From NCBI RefSeq assembly GCF_025698545.1, contig NC_068570.1:5952001-6016000 (forward strand): a DNA stretch of 64,000 nt. The letters run 5' to 3'. This document shows positions 11,712 to 24,240 of the stretch, piece after piece (position 1 is the first letter of the stretch; the number at the start of each line of letters is the position of its first letter). Under the pieces are notes generated by a model. It searched no databases, had not been told where the DNA came from, and saw only the letters and a program-made list of their open reading frames with translations. The position numbers and the translations under genes are program-made. This DNA is from Gossypium raimondii. Its lineage: Eukaryota; Streptophyta; Magnoliopsida; Malvales; Malvaceae.

Positions 11712-13956
11712 TGTAACACCCCCAACTCGAATCCCTCGCTGAAACCGGGTTACAGAGCATTACCGGAGTTTACAGATCAAGCAGACAGAAATTTCAAACA
11801 TTTTGTATCATCAAAACAAGTCATTAAAGCATCATTTTAATCAAAATTATAAACATACCAATCCAAATCAATTTGCCTAGTTCATAAGCACTTAAACATA
11901 AAATTAAATTCATATGCACCTATCTAGATTTAGTTCAATTTACCATGCCATAATATGGCTTCAAAAATAAACACATATTTATATGTATAAAACCAACCAA
12001 AATTAAACTTATAACCTCATTTACAATCAAACCATAAAATAACTATTATTTAGACACCCTAGGTACATGCCGACACAAAAGATAAATATTACCACATTTG
12101 AGTTCGAGATCGTTGTTGGATGTTGAATTGACGATCAAAATTAAATACCTAACCTGCGCACGGAAAACAAAACCGTACGCTGAGTAAAACTCAGTGGTAT
12201 TTCTATAATTCGAATATTTAAAGATAAGAAATTACAAATATACAATTGAAATATAAACACATATTAATATTTAAATATTACAACAATCATATCATATTTC
12301 ATTTGTGTCACAAATATCTCAATTCTCACACTTGCTATATAAATAGCTTTTCACAATTTATTTCACATTTCATTATACAATTGCATTATCCATTCCATAT
12401 TCATTTCAGGAGTATATAACTCATTTATTCCATATATTTGCAACATATTTCACATTCTATTTTCAATTCACTATTTCACTTCCATTTCTCATACCATGCC
12501 ATTTCAATATCAATTATAAAATTTTATTATTCATTTACCCCTATTAACACGACTCGGACTCGAACGGATACATGGATCCAACCAAAACACATTAGTTTGG
12601 CACCCAGTGCCTCATCGAAAAATTCAAAGTAATAATTTGACACCCAGTGTCTCATCGGTTAAACCAAAGTAAATTGGCACCTAGTGCCTCATCGAATAAA
12701 TCCGAAGTGATAAATTGACACCCAGTGTCTCATCGACTCAAAGTTGAAGAAATCCTTGAGCTCTTCCAATCCTATGGCATGCCATCTATATCCAACTCAA
12801 CCCGATATAGTTAATAAGGTTCCAATTCACTTTTCAAATACAAACAATATTCATTTCAATTCAAATAATCAATATATTCAATATATACCAATTCAATACA
12901 TTCAATCAACTTAAATTCAATTTAATGACAAAGTGTCAAATACTCACCTCAATACTTACCATATGCATTAAAAAAATACAACAAATAATAACTAGTTTCG
13001 GATTATAGAAATACAAACCAGAAATTTTGAGCTATTCCTCATCGACTTTATCTTTCCCCTTTTTAGTCGAGGATTCCGGTACGACGTTAGCTACGGAATT
13101 AAAACAATTAAAAATCATCAATGCAACACAATTCAATTTCATATTGAATATTTCAATTTTTACAAATTTCAATTTAGTCCCTAAACCGAGACTAACTTTT
13201 ATTCTTCACATTTAATTCTTTATTTTCATTCAATTTCCACTTTAAACTAGATTTAACTCCCTATTTTCACTCAAATCTCTAAATTTCAAAAGTTTCATAA
13301 TTTAGTCCCTATTACACAAAATTTACTATTTGTTCTACAATTTAATACTTTTTTCATTTCTAACTTAAAATCTATCAATTTAGTCCCTAATACTAAAATT
13401 ATTCAACATTAACAACATCTAAAAACTCAATAATTTCTAAAATTTTGACATGGGTCGAGTAGTATTTAATACCGAGATTTCAAAAATATAAAAATTACAA
13501 GAAAAGGGGACTAAATTGACTAACCAATTGAGCTTGAAACTCTGAAACCCTTAGCTTTGGTCTTTCTCCTTTTCTTTCCTTTTTCATTCTTCTTCCCTTA
13601 TGTTTCGTTTGTTCTTTCTTTCTTTTCTATTTCTATTTCTTTTATATATATATATATATATATATAAACTTAAAATTTTATAATAATATACACTTATGCT
13701 GCCTCATTTATGAGCAATGGCATAATTGCTTCTTTAGCCCTTTTAGTTTTTCTTTAATCTATAGTTCAACTTTCACCCTTTATACAATTTAGTCATTTTA
13801 CCTAATTACTCTTAATTCATGCAAATTCATGTAACCAAAACTTAATTAACCACACAACTAACTTCGTAAATATTTATTAATATTTACGAGTCTAATTTAA
13901 GAAAACAAAGTCTCGAAAATGTATTTTCCGACACCCGTGACTATCGGGTTGTTACA
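11712..13956 (-). mobile_element. Nested solo gypsy LTR, reverse orientation
   Basis: On the plus strand it begins TGTAACACCCCCAACTCG and ends CGGGTTGTTACA; read on the minus strand it is TGTAACAACCCG...GGGGGTGTTACA, a complete 2245-bp LTR. The flanks are GTGTG (11707-11711) and ATGTG (13957-13961), a 5-bp duplication with one change. Across the insert the host sequence GGCCGTGTG-TCCCC is continuous, as in the intact copy near 62815-62825. Four ~35-bp repeats containing CAGTGTCTCATCG lie at 12600-12740. No internal domain is present, so it probably formed by LTR-LTR recombination. Confidence 0.8.
13641..13668. repeat. (TA)n microsatellite in the nested LTR
   Basis: An uninterrupted run of TA dinucleotides. 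Confidence 0.9.
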
Positions 13957-14514
13957 ATGTGTCCCCTGTATCTTTTAAGAATGCAAGTCAGTATGCTCAC
14001 ACGGCTTGGCACATAGGTGTGTGACTTGGCCGTGTGACCCAAGTCAGAGAGTTACACGGGTATGGACACGGGCTGAACACAGCCATGTGTCCCTATTTTG
14101 AATGTCCACACGGCCTGAGACATGAGCGTGTCTCCTGATCGTGTGAGTCACACGGCCATGTGACCCCTGCAGTGTTGAAAATTTTAAATATTTCTGAAAA
14201 ATTCTTTGAGTTTCAAATTTAGTTCTGATTTGTTTCTAATATGTATTTTGGGTCTTGAGGACTCATTTAAAGAACAATATTTATGATTTTTGATTAGTTT
14301 TATTATCAATATTGATATGTAATGAAACGTTTGAAATTTCTGTCTGATTGATCCGTAAACCCTGATAATGCTCAGTAACCTTGTTCCGACGACAGATACG
14401 AGTTAGGGGTGTTACATAGTTTCCCAAATAAGGTTTTTTTTCTTCTTCAAAATATATCTAAAAATTAGTCAAGTAAAATGGTATCTTATATTCATATTTG
14501 AATACTTTGGAACA

Positions 14515-14766
14515 GGGGTGGAGCCAGGGGTGACAAGGCCCCGGTCCCCTTACAATAGAAAAATTTTCATTTAAGTCCTTTTATAATTTATAAAATTTTA
14601 AATTAGTAATGATAAAATTATACTTTGGTCCCAAAAATGATAAATTTGATTTAATCCCTTAAAAATTATAAAGATATAGACTATTAAAATGGTGAAATTG
14701 TATTTTTATTATCGTAAATATATATAATTTAATTCCAACCAAAAAAGTTTCTGACTTCGCCCTACA
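14515..14766. mobile_element. hAT-like MITE, copy 3 of 3, with 8-bp flanks
   Basis: The element is bounded by an exact 8-bp direct repeat TTGGAACA (14507-14514 and 14767-14774), the size hAT transposases leave. It starts GGGGTGGAGCCAGGGG and ends TTCTGACTTCGCCCTACA, partly inverted. It lies about 160 bp beyond the stop codon of the RING gene. The body matches the copies at 5085 and 7579. Confidence 0.65.
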
Positions 14767-14925
14767 TTGGAACATGAATATTTCTACTAAAAATGACGCT
14801 GCATGAAATTTTTTTTTCCATTTTATTCACAATGAAATAGAATTGTACAATAGAATTGTTGAATCATAAGAATTTGCAGAGCCAATCATATATATGTATT
14901 TAAAAAGATCTAAACAGTCCTAGCA

Positions 14926-15609
14926 TTAATTCTTGGGGGATGAAATTTCAGTGCTGCAAATGGGGCAAATCTTCTTAACTTGAAGCCATTTAGTTATGCA
15001 CTCCGAGTGATATGGATGTTCACAATTCGGAAGAGCAACTACTCCTTCCTCTTCTTCGTATTCGACTTGACAAATTACGCACCGATCGATCCCAGTTTTA
15101 CACTCATCGGATCGGAAATTACATCGAACCAAACACGATGAAATTTCGTTTGGGGATAGTCCTCTTTTCTCCACTCCTATAATCTCTCCTAAAGCAATTA
15201 ACTCTTCGTAAGATAAATCGTCTGGATCTATCCCATCATCATCATCATCATCATCATCATCTTCGAAGTCATCGTCCTCCATATCTTCATCATCGTTGCT
15301 ACCTTGGCCTTCAAGGAACTCTAGGTCACCTCCGGCTTCGAGGCCTTCGAAATATTCGTAATCATTAACATTGCCTTCCTCATAGGATGACTCGCTATTG
15401 TACTCTTCGCTGTCCTCACTTTCGATGCTCTCGAGCATCGAGAATGCCCTTTCTTGTTCTTGCAATGCCACCGCCATAGCGAAATCCGAATTGACTTGAT
15501 CGAGTTGGGTGAAAGGTACCCTCTTTGATGATTGTTTTGCATCCTCGTTTTCCATAGGAAGACTGAATGCAATCTTAAATTCCAAACTAAGTTGAAATGG
15601 CAGATCCAA
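14926..15609 (-). CDS. RING-H2 E3 ubiquitin ligase, BIG BROTHER-related type
   Basis: The 227-residue single-exon product is expected to transfer ubiquitin from an E2 enzyme to target proteins; targets are unknown. Its C-terminal RING has the C3H2C3 set Cys177, Cys180, Cys196, His198, His201, Cys204, Cys215 and Cys218. The segment before it (LSYEELIALGE...RGLS, about 132-152) matches the conserved pre-RING region of the BIG BROTHER family. Residues 105-130 form an acidic tract with nine Asp in a row, encoded by a GAT microsatellite. The first Met opens a peptide (MDLPFQLSLEF) unlike the family, while the second Met (codon 15553-15555) gives MENEDAKQSS followed by VPFTQLDQVNSDFA, which looks like the family start. 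I think the protein may really be 209 residues. Family members I know usually have introns; this copy has none. Confidence 0.8.
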   Translation of the reverse strand: MDLPFQLSLEFKIAFSLPMENEDAKQSSKRVPFTQLDQVNSDFAMAVALQEQERAFSMLESIESEDSEEYNSESSYEEGNVNDYEYFEGLEAGGDLEFLEGQGSNDDEDMEDDDFEDDDDDDDDDGIDPDDLSYEELIALGEIIGVEKRGLSPNEISSCLVRCNFRSDECKTGIDRCVICQVEYEEEEGVVALPNCEHPYHSECITKWLQVKKICPICSTEISSPKN

Positions 15610-15836
15610 TCCATAGGAATACGTACATATATATATAATATATATAATATATAATAATGTTTTAATTTTTCTTTAGGGAAAGGCAACTTCCATTGGAAGC
15701 GATGGGAAGTCCAAATATGTTATATTATTTGATTCTCTTATACTTTGAACGTCGTACTTTGCCTCAAATTTAGCTTTCTTTCAAGAGAGGGCAGCTTTAT
15801 TTTATGCAAAGCAATCCTATATCATATTTCCTAAGT

Positions 15837-15837
<1 letters not shown>

Positions 15838-15879
<42 letters not shown>
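15838..15879. repeat. (CA)n(TA)n compound microsatellite
   Basis: About eleven CA units followed by about nine TA units, directly abutting the MITE that starts at 15880. Confidence 0.9.
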
Positions 15880-16388
15880 GGGTAAACTACACAATTAGTT
15901 ACTAAACTATGTATAAGTTTTTGTTTTGACCACTGAACTATTTAAAAGTTTTCATTCAAGTCACTGGACTGTTAAAATCAATGCTATATGACTTTCTTTG
16001 TTTGCACTGTCTGTGCCAATTAAAAACTCTCTTTCCTCTTTCCTTCTACAATTAAGTTTTTTTTTCATTGAATAGCTTTGGACGCCACAAGTCTATTAAC
16101 CAAAATTCAAATAAATTTTCCCCAATCTTCGGCACTGACTGTCAAATCGATTCGGATCTAACGTTTATTCTTCTACTTATTAATGGGTATTGATCCACCG
16201 TACCGATTGTCGAATTGTCGCTTGAAGCTCGCCGACGAAATTAAAAAAAAAAATTTAACAACCTAACAACTTAAATAAAAATTTTTGAATACTTCAATGG
16301 CTTAAATGAAAATTTTCAAATAGTTTATAATCAAATTGTAACTTTTCTTAGTTAAGTGACCAAAACAAAAACTTACCCGAGTTTACCC
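15880..16388. mobile_element. MITE with GGGTAAACT inverted ends
   Basis: Left GGGTAAACTACACAATTAGT and right (A)GTTTACCC are inverted; the arms continue with AAGTTTTTGTTTTG on the left and CAAAACAAAAACTT on the right. At 509 bp with no coding capacity it is non-autonomous. The left flank is a TA repeat, so the duplication cannot be judged. Confidence 0.65.
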
Positions 16389-18467
16389 CTATATTATATA
16401 CCAACTGTTATACGGATACACAATCAATTACACGTATTTTCTAGTATTTCCAACAAGTTTCTATGTATAAATATAATTAAATTGATTAATGTAATTATGC
16501 TTGGTTGGATTTAATCTATAAGTTAATTACAATATGTAATTAAAAAGAAGGAAAATTCCCGTAATGGTTGAAATGAAATTATGTAAAGAAAAATAGACAA
16601 ATCGATAGCTACACATGCCAGTAATGAGATTGAGAAATTAGGTAGAAAAAGGAAGTATGGGAAAAATGTGATATGGTAGAGAACTTGATTCTTGTTTATA
16701 AAGAGCACAATATGAAATCAAGATAACGACTGTATCCCAATGTAATAATGCATTCCAGTGAAGAGCTTTAAGAGAATTATCCTAATTCTTAGACAATGTT
16801 ATTTGTATTTGGACTAATATTCGTATTTGAATGTATCAGTCAAACATTGTGGCAGTGTTTGCATGTGAGAGTGGAAAGTGCAAGTTTTAAGATATGAAAG
16901 AACAAAAGGGAAGTGGATGATTTAATTCCAAAATTCCTCTACGAAAGATGCTGAAACTTGGATGCCAGAAATGAAATTGAGTCAAAATTGAATTATAAAC
17001 TTTTTTAAGGGGTTAAAACGTAATTTTATTATCATATGATTTAACAATTTTTGAAAGGACTTGAACGCAATTTTATCATACTTGAGGGTCGATGGTGGAA
17101 ACCCTTATCACATGTAGCGGTCTCCATCAACCTGATAACGATACACTGCTTTAACTCCATATTGATGTACAAAATATGACATGCAAAAGGTTTTATCATC
17201 TACAACTGCAACTGCAACTGCAACATATTCCCACTTCATATACATAACAGATAAAAAGTACACATCATTGAAGAAACCCAAGTGAGATCTACACTCTGAA
17301 TTTTAGACTAAAGATATGTGGTGTAATTTTGACAATCTTCTGAGACTTACTTTTCCTAATAAATCCTTTAACTTAGCCCAAAAAATAAAGAGAGAGAAAG
17401 AAATGCTTCATATGGGTAGGTCTAAGTTACCAGTTTAGGGAAATTCATTACTATCATCCTAATTCCTAATATGGAACTAAGAAAAAGTAAATGTACTTTT
17501 CATTTATCTTGAATTATTTGTGCACAATATTCTAATTTAATACATATTTAAAAATGAGTACAAAGATCTAACATTCAAAAATATTTCATATGCTCAATAT
17601 TTTGGTGTTTATTAGTTTTAATCTAAATTATATCAGTTCTTAATCTATTTGTACTATAATAATTTGACTATTTAATGATTACTCGAATAATTAGTTTGTA
17701 ATGACTTTTATATTTGTACTTATTAAACTTCAATATATTTATTTCATGCGTAAAAAGCTTAAACAATAAAATTAAATATATATGCATAAAATACATATCT
17801 ATATCCAACACTTCCACTAGATGGAAGAAAACAATGGAGGATTCCCATTCACATATTTGAAGTGATGCTGTTCATCAAATAGAATGTAGCAAAACCAAAA
17901 TGACCGTACCTGCAAGACGTTCGAGTAAGAAGCCCGAAAAAGCATCCCCTTTCGTCGATCCAAATTAACAATCTAACCCATAAAATTATGTACAATTTTG
18001 AAATTTGTTCCAAATATTAAATAATTATTTAAAAAAAATAAATCCATCGAAATTTCATGAGTGAGATATCTATAAAAGAAAATTAATGATACTAAAAAAT
18101 ATACATAAATAACAAACAATATGCATATCATTATATTTATAAAAATTACAAATATTAATAACATAAAATTTAAATAACATATTAGAACTAAATAAAAATA
18201 ATATTTTAAGAATTGTTTTTTTTCATGTTTTACAGTTTTAAATGAAATAAAATTATTAAAAAAATTGATCTACTAAAATCTCATCTTGAAGTTTTGAAAT
18301 TCTCATTATTATTCATTATTATTTTATCTAAATAAATTTAATTTTAAAATTTTAAAACCTTAATAGAAATTAAATTAATCTTCAAATCTCTCGTCCAAAC
18401 ACACCCTAAAAGGACTAGCAAATAAAGAAAGAGTGCTTGATGATAAAATTTAAAGGGATAATTTCTC
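16389..18467. other. Intergenic, no gene seen
   Basis: I read both strands and found no protein-like frame. Small features are a (CAACTG)n-like cluster at about 17207-17223 and low-complexity AT DNA from 17500. The short minus-strand frames here have no recognisable content. Confidence 0.45.

Positions 18468-18511
<44 letters not shown>
18468..18511. repeat. (AAT)n microsatellite
   Basis: About fourteen uninterrupted AAT units, roughly 200 bp beyond the stop codon of the proteasome gene. Confidence 0.9.
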
Positions 18512-18513
<2 letters not shown>

Positions 18514-18704
18514 CAGTTCCTGCATCTCATTTAAACTTTGGGTTAATGCATGCATTGATCCAACAAATTTTACCCCATCACATGCACCAGAGATTCACCC
18601 CTGCTGCCTATAATGTACACAACTTGGTCAATCAAACCTAACGACTAATCAACCTAAAGTTCCACAGTTCAGCGATGAATAATCTTACAAACACTTGGTC
18701 CCAC

Positions 18705-21700
18705 TCAATCCATCCTTCCTTTCAAAATCCTTTCCTTTACTTCTGTAGGTGTTCTGCAAAATGTAAATACATGACACCAATTGTGAAAGGTTTCAGCTAT
18801 CAAGATATGCCATTATTCAAGAAACAAGTAAATACTCTTCAGTTTCTCTCTCTATGACAAAAGGGGAAGGCTTTGGACGGTTAGAACAATAACCTTATTC
18901 TACTTTATCAAATATGACTCCACAAAAGACGATGCTAGCAAGAATTTAAACAAATGATATTACTGTATATATACTTACACAACATACACATGCCCTCCCC
19001 ACCCACTCAAACAGTCACGATCTACTGATGCAAGGAGAGCTTGGGAGACCGTTTCAAACAATTCCTCCGGTTCCTGAATAGTAAGAAAAAACCAGTCCAT
19101 AAAGCATGAATTGTTTTACTGGCATGAAGAATTGTAACCTAATCTAATCCAAAAATGTCTTAGCTTTTAGGTTGCATGTAAAGGATGGAATTCTGCACTT
19201 CTTAAAGCCACCACCATGTATTTCAATTTGAGCAAAAGGAAAATAAAGAAAAAGAAAATGGCAAACCATGTTCTCCTTGAACATAGACTCGCAGGCACCA
19301 TAAAGAGACTCTGAGGCAGTGCCAGCTACAACAAAATCTTTTGCCAGCTCCCTGCATTTCAAAGAAAGAAATCATAAACCAAAATAGTGTTGGCAACTCA
19401 GCATTTGCCTCAAGAGGCTCAGTAACTGAAACAAATAATATGAAGAAATAATTCAAACCACAACCAATGTTGTAAGGATCTGAACCAGTGGTCAAACCAG
19501 ACAGATCCCAGTTCAACCATTACAAAATAATTTTTTTAGAAAATTCATTAAAAAAAGATAAAGAAACAATAATAGAAACATAGACATTCATTTTATAAAT
19601 TGTAATAAAAAAATTAACAATTAAACTAATTTCAACCCAGTTTGACTGGTTTTTTATTGGTTAAACCTTCTCTAGTTTCATGGTATTGATTGAACCTGTT
19701 GAACCACTGATTTCTAGTTCAACTGGTCCGGTTCTGACAACCATAAACACAAATAGCATTTTCAAGTACTAATCAAACTCATTGGAACCCAAAATAATAA
19801 ACACATGTACATGCAATATGAGCACTAATGAAGTGATCAAGCCTGTATGGCTACGCTAACAAGCACGCAATAATGAAGCAGGACAAAATATGATATCATC
19901 CAGAATTCCTTGTATGTTGAAAAACGTGCAAGAGATCAGGAGGAAAAGGAAATTGCAAATGCTGATATAAATGCTACTCAAATCCAAAACCTAGATCACT
20001 ACTACTAAGTAACTTGGATACCTCTTCAGCTTGTTATTGTTATTTTAGGGACTGAAGTTGCACGTCTCCTCCAACAGAGAAGATATAAATATAATATCAG
20101 AAAAGAGAATAGGGCAACAGTTATCTACGAACATAAGCCAAATAGCTACTTCAGTTCTAAATATAAAATCAGAACAGAATAAGGCAACAGCTCTCTATGG
20201 ACACATTTTGGCCTATGAGAATCAAGTCAAATAGCTATTTCATTGCGAAGAGATACTAACCAACAAACTTTTTAAAATCTTCTTTTTAATCCAATCAAAG
20301 TGAATATATAAATTTTGAGTTTCCTTGACACCCAAATAAAAATGCAGTACATTTTTAACATCTATATTTCCTAAACCTGTTAACATCAACCTACAAGATA
20401 GCAAATAAACATCTTTATAGAAGGAAATTAATTATTTAGTCTTGCAAAGCAATCAATGTGATATATCCAGTTTGTTTCTTGAAAATCAAAAAATAAATAA
20501 AAAGAAAAAAGGTGCACTGCATTTTCAACTTACTTGGCTCCAATGGAATCCATGGTGCAAATGAAGGGCTTGTCTTCATCTCCCAATCCAGCAATTACTG
20601 GTTGGCAGAAGTATGGACCAAACCTATGATAAAAAGGAAAATATGTCATAAATCTCATCTCTTTCACAACTCACATATATAGAGGTGCTCTCTTTCAAGT
20701 TTAACTCCTATTCCAAATCTAATCCTTCCTAGAGATTCCTCTCAACCTTGAGATATCATCAAGGAAGGGATTGAATTCATTATGAAAAGAAGAGTCCATC
20801 TATTACATCCCAAGGCTAAACACGAAAAGGGCAGGCCAAGAATAACTTTGATTATTTTATCATAAGACAAAGTGGATCATTCCCTTCAAGAAACGGAATA
20901 CAATGAAGCATTGCTTGACAAATAAAGACACAAGTCTATCCCCTTGACATGAACAGTAACAAGTATTTTGCACAATACCATCTAGGAAAAACAAAACCCT
21001 TTTTTGGGATAGTTAAAGAAAAAAAAAATCTCATGCCACCACTTCACTATTCCGACTATCTCATGCACCTGCTGCTATCATTAATTAATTAGTATCCGTC
21101 AATATTAATATTAGGCAATATAAAACAATACTAAAGCTCTCTATTTCTTCAATTAATCTTTAAAGGTTAGCTCAAATGTGAAATAAAAAGAAAAACCCTA
21201 ATTTAAGTAATCAATTGGACTAATCCAAAATATATATTTAACTGGGCGTTTTAAACTAACCTTTTCTCGTAAAGAATAGCAGAAACAAGGCTAGCAAAAG
21301 TCTCAGGTTTCATGTCCCTCTCTTCTCTTAGCTGATATAACTTGTGCCGAAACACAAGCCTCTGATACCTTCAAATTTATTTATTTTTTTAAAGAAAAGC
21401 CAAAATATCAGCATAAAAGACAAGCTAATAATTCAAAAAGATAAAAAGAAAATAAGCAGATAGGGGGGTTACAAGGTTTGAGCATCGGTGGCGAGGCCAG
21501 AGAGGCCGAGAAAGAGTCGATCGTGGATTTTTGAAATCCTCTGGAAATCGGTGGCGATTGTTTGGAGTTGAACTCCGAGTCTCCGATCACTGGCGATAGC
21601 GAAGCAGTTCTTACCTACCATGGCTACGAGGGCACTCCCATTATACTCGAAGATCTGCATAAACATCCACCATACACAAGAATCAATATTTTTTAAAAAA

Positions 21701-21771
21701 CTAAGCTATGAAGGTTTAGGGTTTTACGCTTAGCAAAGGAAATTAAAAACAGAGAAATGACGAACCGACAT
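18705..21771 (-). CDS. PBC: 20S proteasome subunit beta type-3
   Basis: Encodes a 204-residue beta-3 subunit of the 20S core particle, one of the non-catalytic beta subunits of the inner ring in cytosol and nucleus. Minus-strand exons: 21766-21771, 21473-21654, 21261-21368, 20534-20623, 19267-19351, 18979-19073, 18705-18753 (6, 182, 108, 90, 85, 95, 49 nt; total 615). All introns fit GT-AG. The product starts [20 protein letters not shown] and continues with [20 protein letters not shown] and [18 protein letters not shown], ending KGRMD, very close to plant PBC1/PBC2 as I know them. The first coding exon is only ATG TCG. The last junction falls inside a Val codon at a GTAAGT donor; one base further the frame would hit TAA. 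A hAT-like MITE lies in the intron before exon 5. The plant has probably more than one PBC gene; which one this is cannot be told here. Confidence 0.93.
19464..19743. mobile_element. MITE in a proteasome beta-3 intron
   Basis: Left GTTGTAAGGATCTGAACCAG and right GGTCCGGTTCTGACAACC are imperfect inverted ends, with further inverted words (GTCAAACCAG / CTGGT). It lies between exons 4 and 5 and has no coding capacity. Confidence 0.55.
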
Positions 21772-22189
21772 CGGAGAATCAAGGGGGTATTTGAAATGAA
21801 ATTTAGTTGCGATAACCTAACTAAAATTTTGTTTAGCAAATGTGATGTGAGCTTTAAATGAAGAAACTGCAAAATTTCTTGGAGATCACTCCACTTTGCA
21901 ATGGTTCAAAAGCTTTGCACTTCTCTTCCAGCACAAATAAGAAAAGGGTTATTTCTTTTCAAGAGAAAGGGAAGCTTTTAAATTTGGGTAAAATTCAGGA
22001 ATAGTCACCTATGTATGATTTAAATTACATTTTGGTCACTAAATTTTATTTTGTTATGAAATGATCATTAATGTTATTGATTTGTAATGTTTTATTCACA
22101 AGGCTTTTTATTTGTTATGAAATTGTCATTGGGTCTACATTTGCAACTGTTATTTCTTCATTTGCATCTCCACTAGTTTGATTGTAGTT
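21772..22189. other. Proteasome gene 5' flank plus a MITE relic
   Basis: This holds the 5' untranslated region and promoter side of the proteasome gene. From about 21990 a phrase AAAATTCAGGAATAGTCACC is followed by repetitive text (TTTGGTCACTAAATTT), like the MITE families elsewhere in the window. No TATA box is clear on the minus strand. Confidence 0.4.
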
Positions 22190-24240
22190 GGTTCATATTT
22201 GATAACTACACAAAATGACTATAACAACTATTGTGCGTTTGTTGAACATCTCAAATGTCTTGCTATTTGATGGGGTGCCTAAGGAAAATTTCTTCACCAC
22301 TACGTACATTAAATTTCTTGTGATATACTTAACATTTGAAAATATAAGATGTACTCTCAAATACATAGAAATCACTTACTGTTGGTTTCCTTCACTCTCC
22401 ACGTCTCATACAAAGTCATCCTTGTCTTGGGCCTTAATAGCACCTTCTTAATCACATGGGTAATTTTGTTAACAACTTCTGCCTAAAATATGTAAGAAAT
22501 TCCCTTGGCATTAAGCATGACTTTGGCATATCTTGGATCTTACGATTTTTTTTTCAACAACACCATTCTACTAGGGAGTCTTTTGTGTTTAAAACTCATT
22601 TTGAACGCATTTGTTATCACTGAAATTAGAGAATTCTTCATTCTCAAAATCTCTGGCATGATAATTTAGATCCTTATTATCTTTCCAATTAGCTAGCTCT
22701 TTTTATTCATTAGCTTATTGTACAACTTCCTAAAGGCTTTAAATGTTTCAGATTTCTTCCTTAAAACTTTATCCAAGTGTATCTTGAGTAGTCATCTACA
22801 CACATCAAGACATACTTCTTTCCATCTAAGATCTTAGTTTGCACAGGTCTAATTAAATCCATATGCAAAAGTTCTAGAGGTTTAGATGTTTGTATTAGTT
22901 GCAATTGAGAATGTGCCTCATGATGTTGCTTAACCTTCATGCAAACTCCACATGCTTTGAGAATGGTTCCCCTAGCTTTGGCAAACCCTTTACAACATTA
23001 TACCTTACCAAACATTATATGCCTTTGAAGTGAACATGGCATAACCTCTCAGCAAGGAGTTTTCATTAGTGAGTCTCTCATTTACCTTGCACGCTTGAAC
23101 TCGTTCATCTAGCATGGATCTGTAGGTTTTTATAAAGTTGTCAATAGACTTAGTATCACTATCACTTGAATCATTTGAGTCATTGCATCTGCTAACAACT
23201 TAGGAGGTAAATGTATCATAATTGTTAAAACACGCATCATCTTCTTCTAAGCTGCTTGAAGAATGTTCATCACTTTAGGTAACACAAAGTAACTTTTTCT
23301 TCAAAGTATTGGCACATTTAGCTTGAATATAGCCAAATTTTTTGCACTCATGATATGATATTCCCTTCCTTTTCTCCTTAGATGCATCTTCATTAATCAT
23401 AACTCCTTTACCCTTTTCTTTACCAAAATTTTTGTTTGCATCAAATCTCCTATTTTTCCTAATCAACTATTTAAACGCCTTATTGAAATTTTGAGTGAGT
23501 AAAGCCAATTACTCCTGCAGCTTTTCCATGGTAGTTTCACCTTCAGTTGTAACTAGAGATGCAACTTGAATGCAATACTTTTTTTAGCCTTACTTTTGTT
23601 ATTATTTGTCTCATCAAGGTTCATCTTAAGGGTTTTTAACGAACCAATGAGTTCACCAATTCACATTTTTTTGATGTCCTTTGTCTCATCAATAGTAATC
23701 ACATTAATTGTAATTTTTTCAAGCAAAGATTGAAGCACTTTTCTAACTAGCTTCAAATTTGACTATTCTTTACCAAGTGCAAATGTTTGATTTATGATAT
23801 CACACAAATTTGTAGAGAACTCATACAAGACTTCATTGTCTTGCATCTTCAATGTCTTAAACCTTGTAGTCAACATTTGAAGCTTGGATTGTTTCAAAAT
23901 ATTGATTCCTTTATGAGCAGTTTATAATATAGTCCAAGCTTATTTAGCAATGGTGCACTTAGAAATGTACCTGAATTTATAAGAGTCTACTCTATAGAAA
24001 AATACATTAAGGGCCTTGGAGTTTGTATTAACTAGTTTTTCTTTATTGCTAGTTCAACCCACTTCAAGTTTAAGGGTTTCTAACCAATCAATATCGAGCA
24101 CCAAGGTGTTTCATCCACAAACTTGATAAAAGCCCTCATCATTTCCTTCTAGTAGGCATAATTTTTGCCATCTAACACAGGGAGTCTCGAGATTGACGTT
24201 CCTTCTATATCAATTTCTATAGTAAGCTCTGATACCAATT
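22190..24240 (-). mobile_element. Decayed Ty1/copia 5' half (gag to integrase)
   Basis: The primer binding site TGGTATCAGAGC, complementary to initiator Met tRNA, is exact on the minus strand (24226-24237). It is followed by gag text (RLPVLDGKNY-like, then a zinc-knuckle relic YHECKKFGYIQAKC at 23275-23466, where the usual His is changed) and an integrase relic around 22700-22900 (DLRWKEVCLDVCR then KSETFKAF). Many stops and shifts break it, and reverse transcriptase is missing, so it cannot move by itself. The 5' LTR should lie to the right of 24240 and may reach about 24.9 kb, with a MITE inside. Confidence 0.65.

Larger units (their letters stand above)
9469..14416 (+). mobile_element. Gypsy 3' LTR (about 2.7 kb), split by a nested solo LTR
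   Basis: Starts TGAACAACTCAATTTTTCAG (one base short of the usual TGTAACAACTC) directly after the polypurine tract and ends GGGGTGTTACA at 14416. Removing the nested insert 11712-13956 leaves about 2.7 kb and restores a continuous match to the LTR at 60844-63284. Shared landmarks are GGTAAGTTCGT near 10620, the ACACGG/CCGTGTG array, and the tail ending GGGGTGTTACA. No coding sequence; the small reverse-strand frames at 10.7-11.5 kb are chance. Confidence 0.7.

Noticed and set aside
18976-18981. Stop codon at the end of proteasome exon 6 (GTT GTG TAA)
   Set aside because: A consensus GTAAGT donor lies one base earlier and joins to a last exon that supplies the family's usual ending KGRMD.
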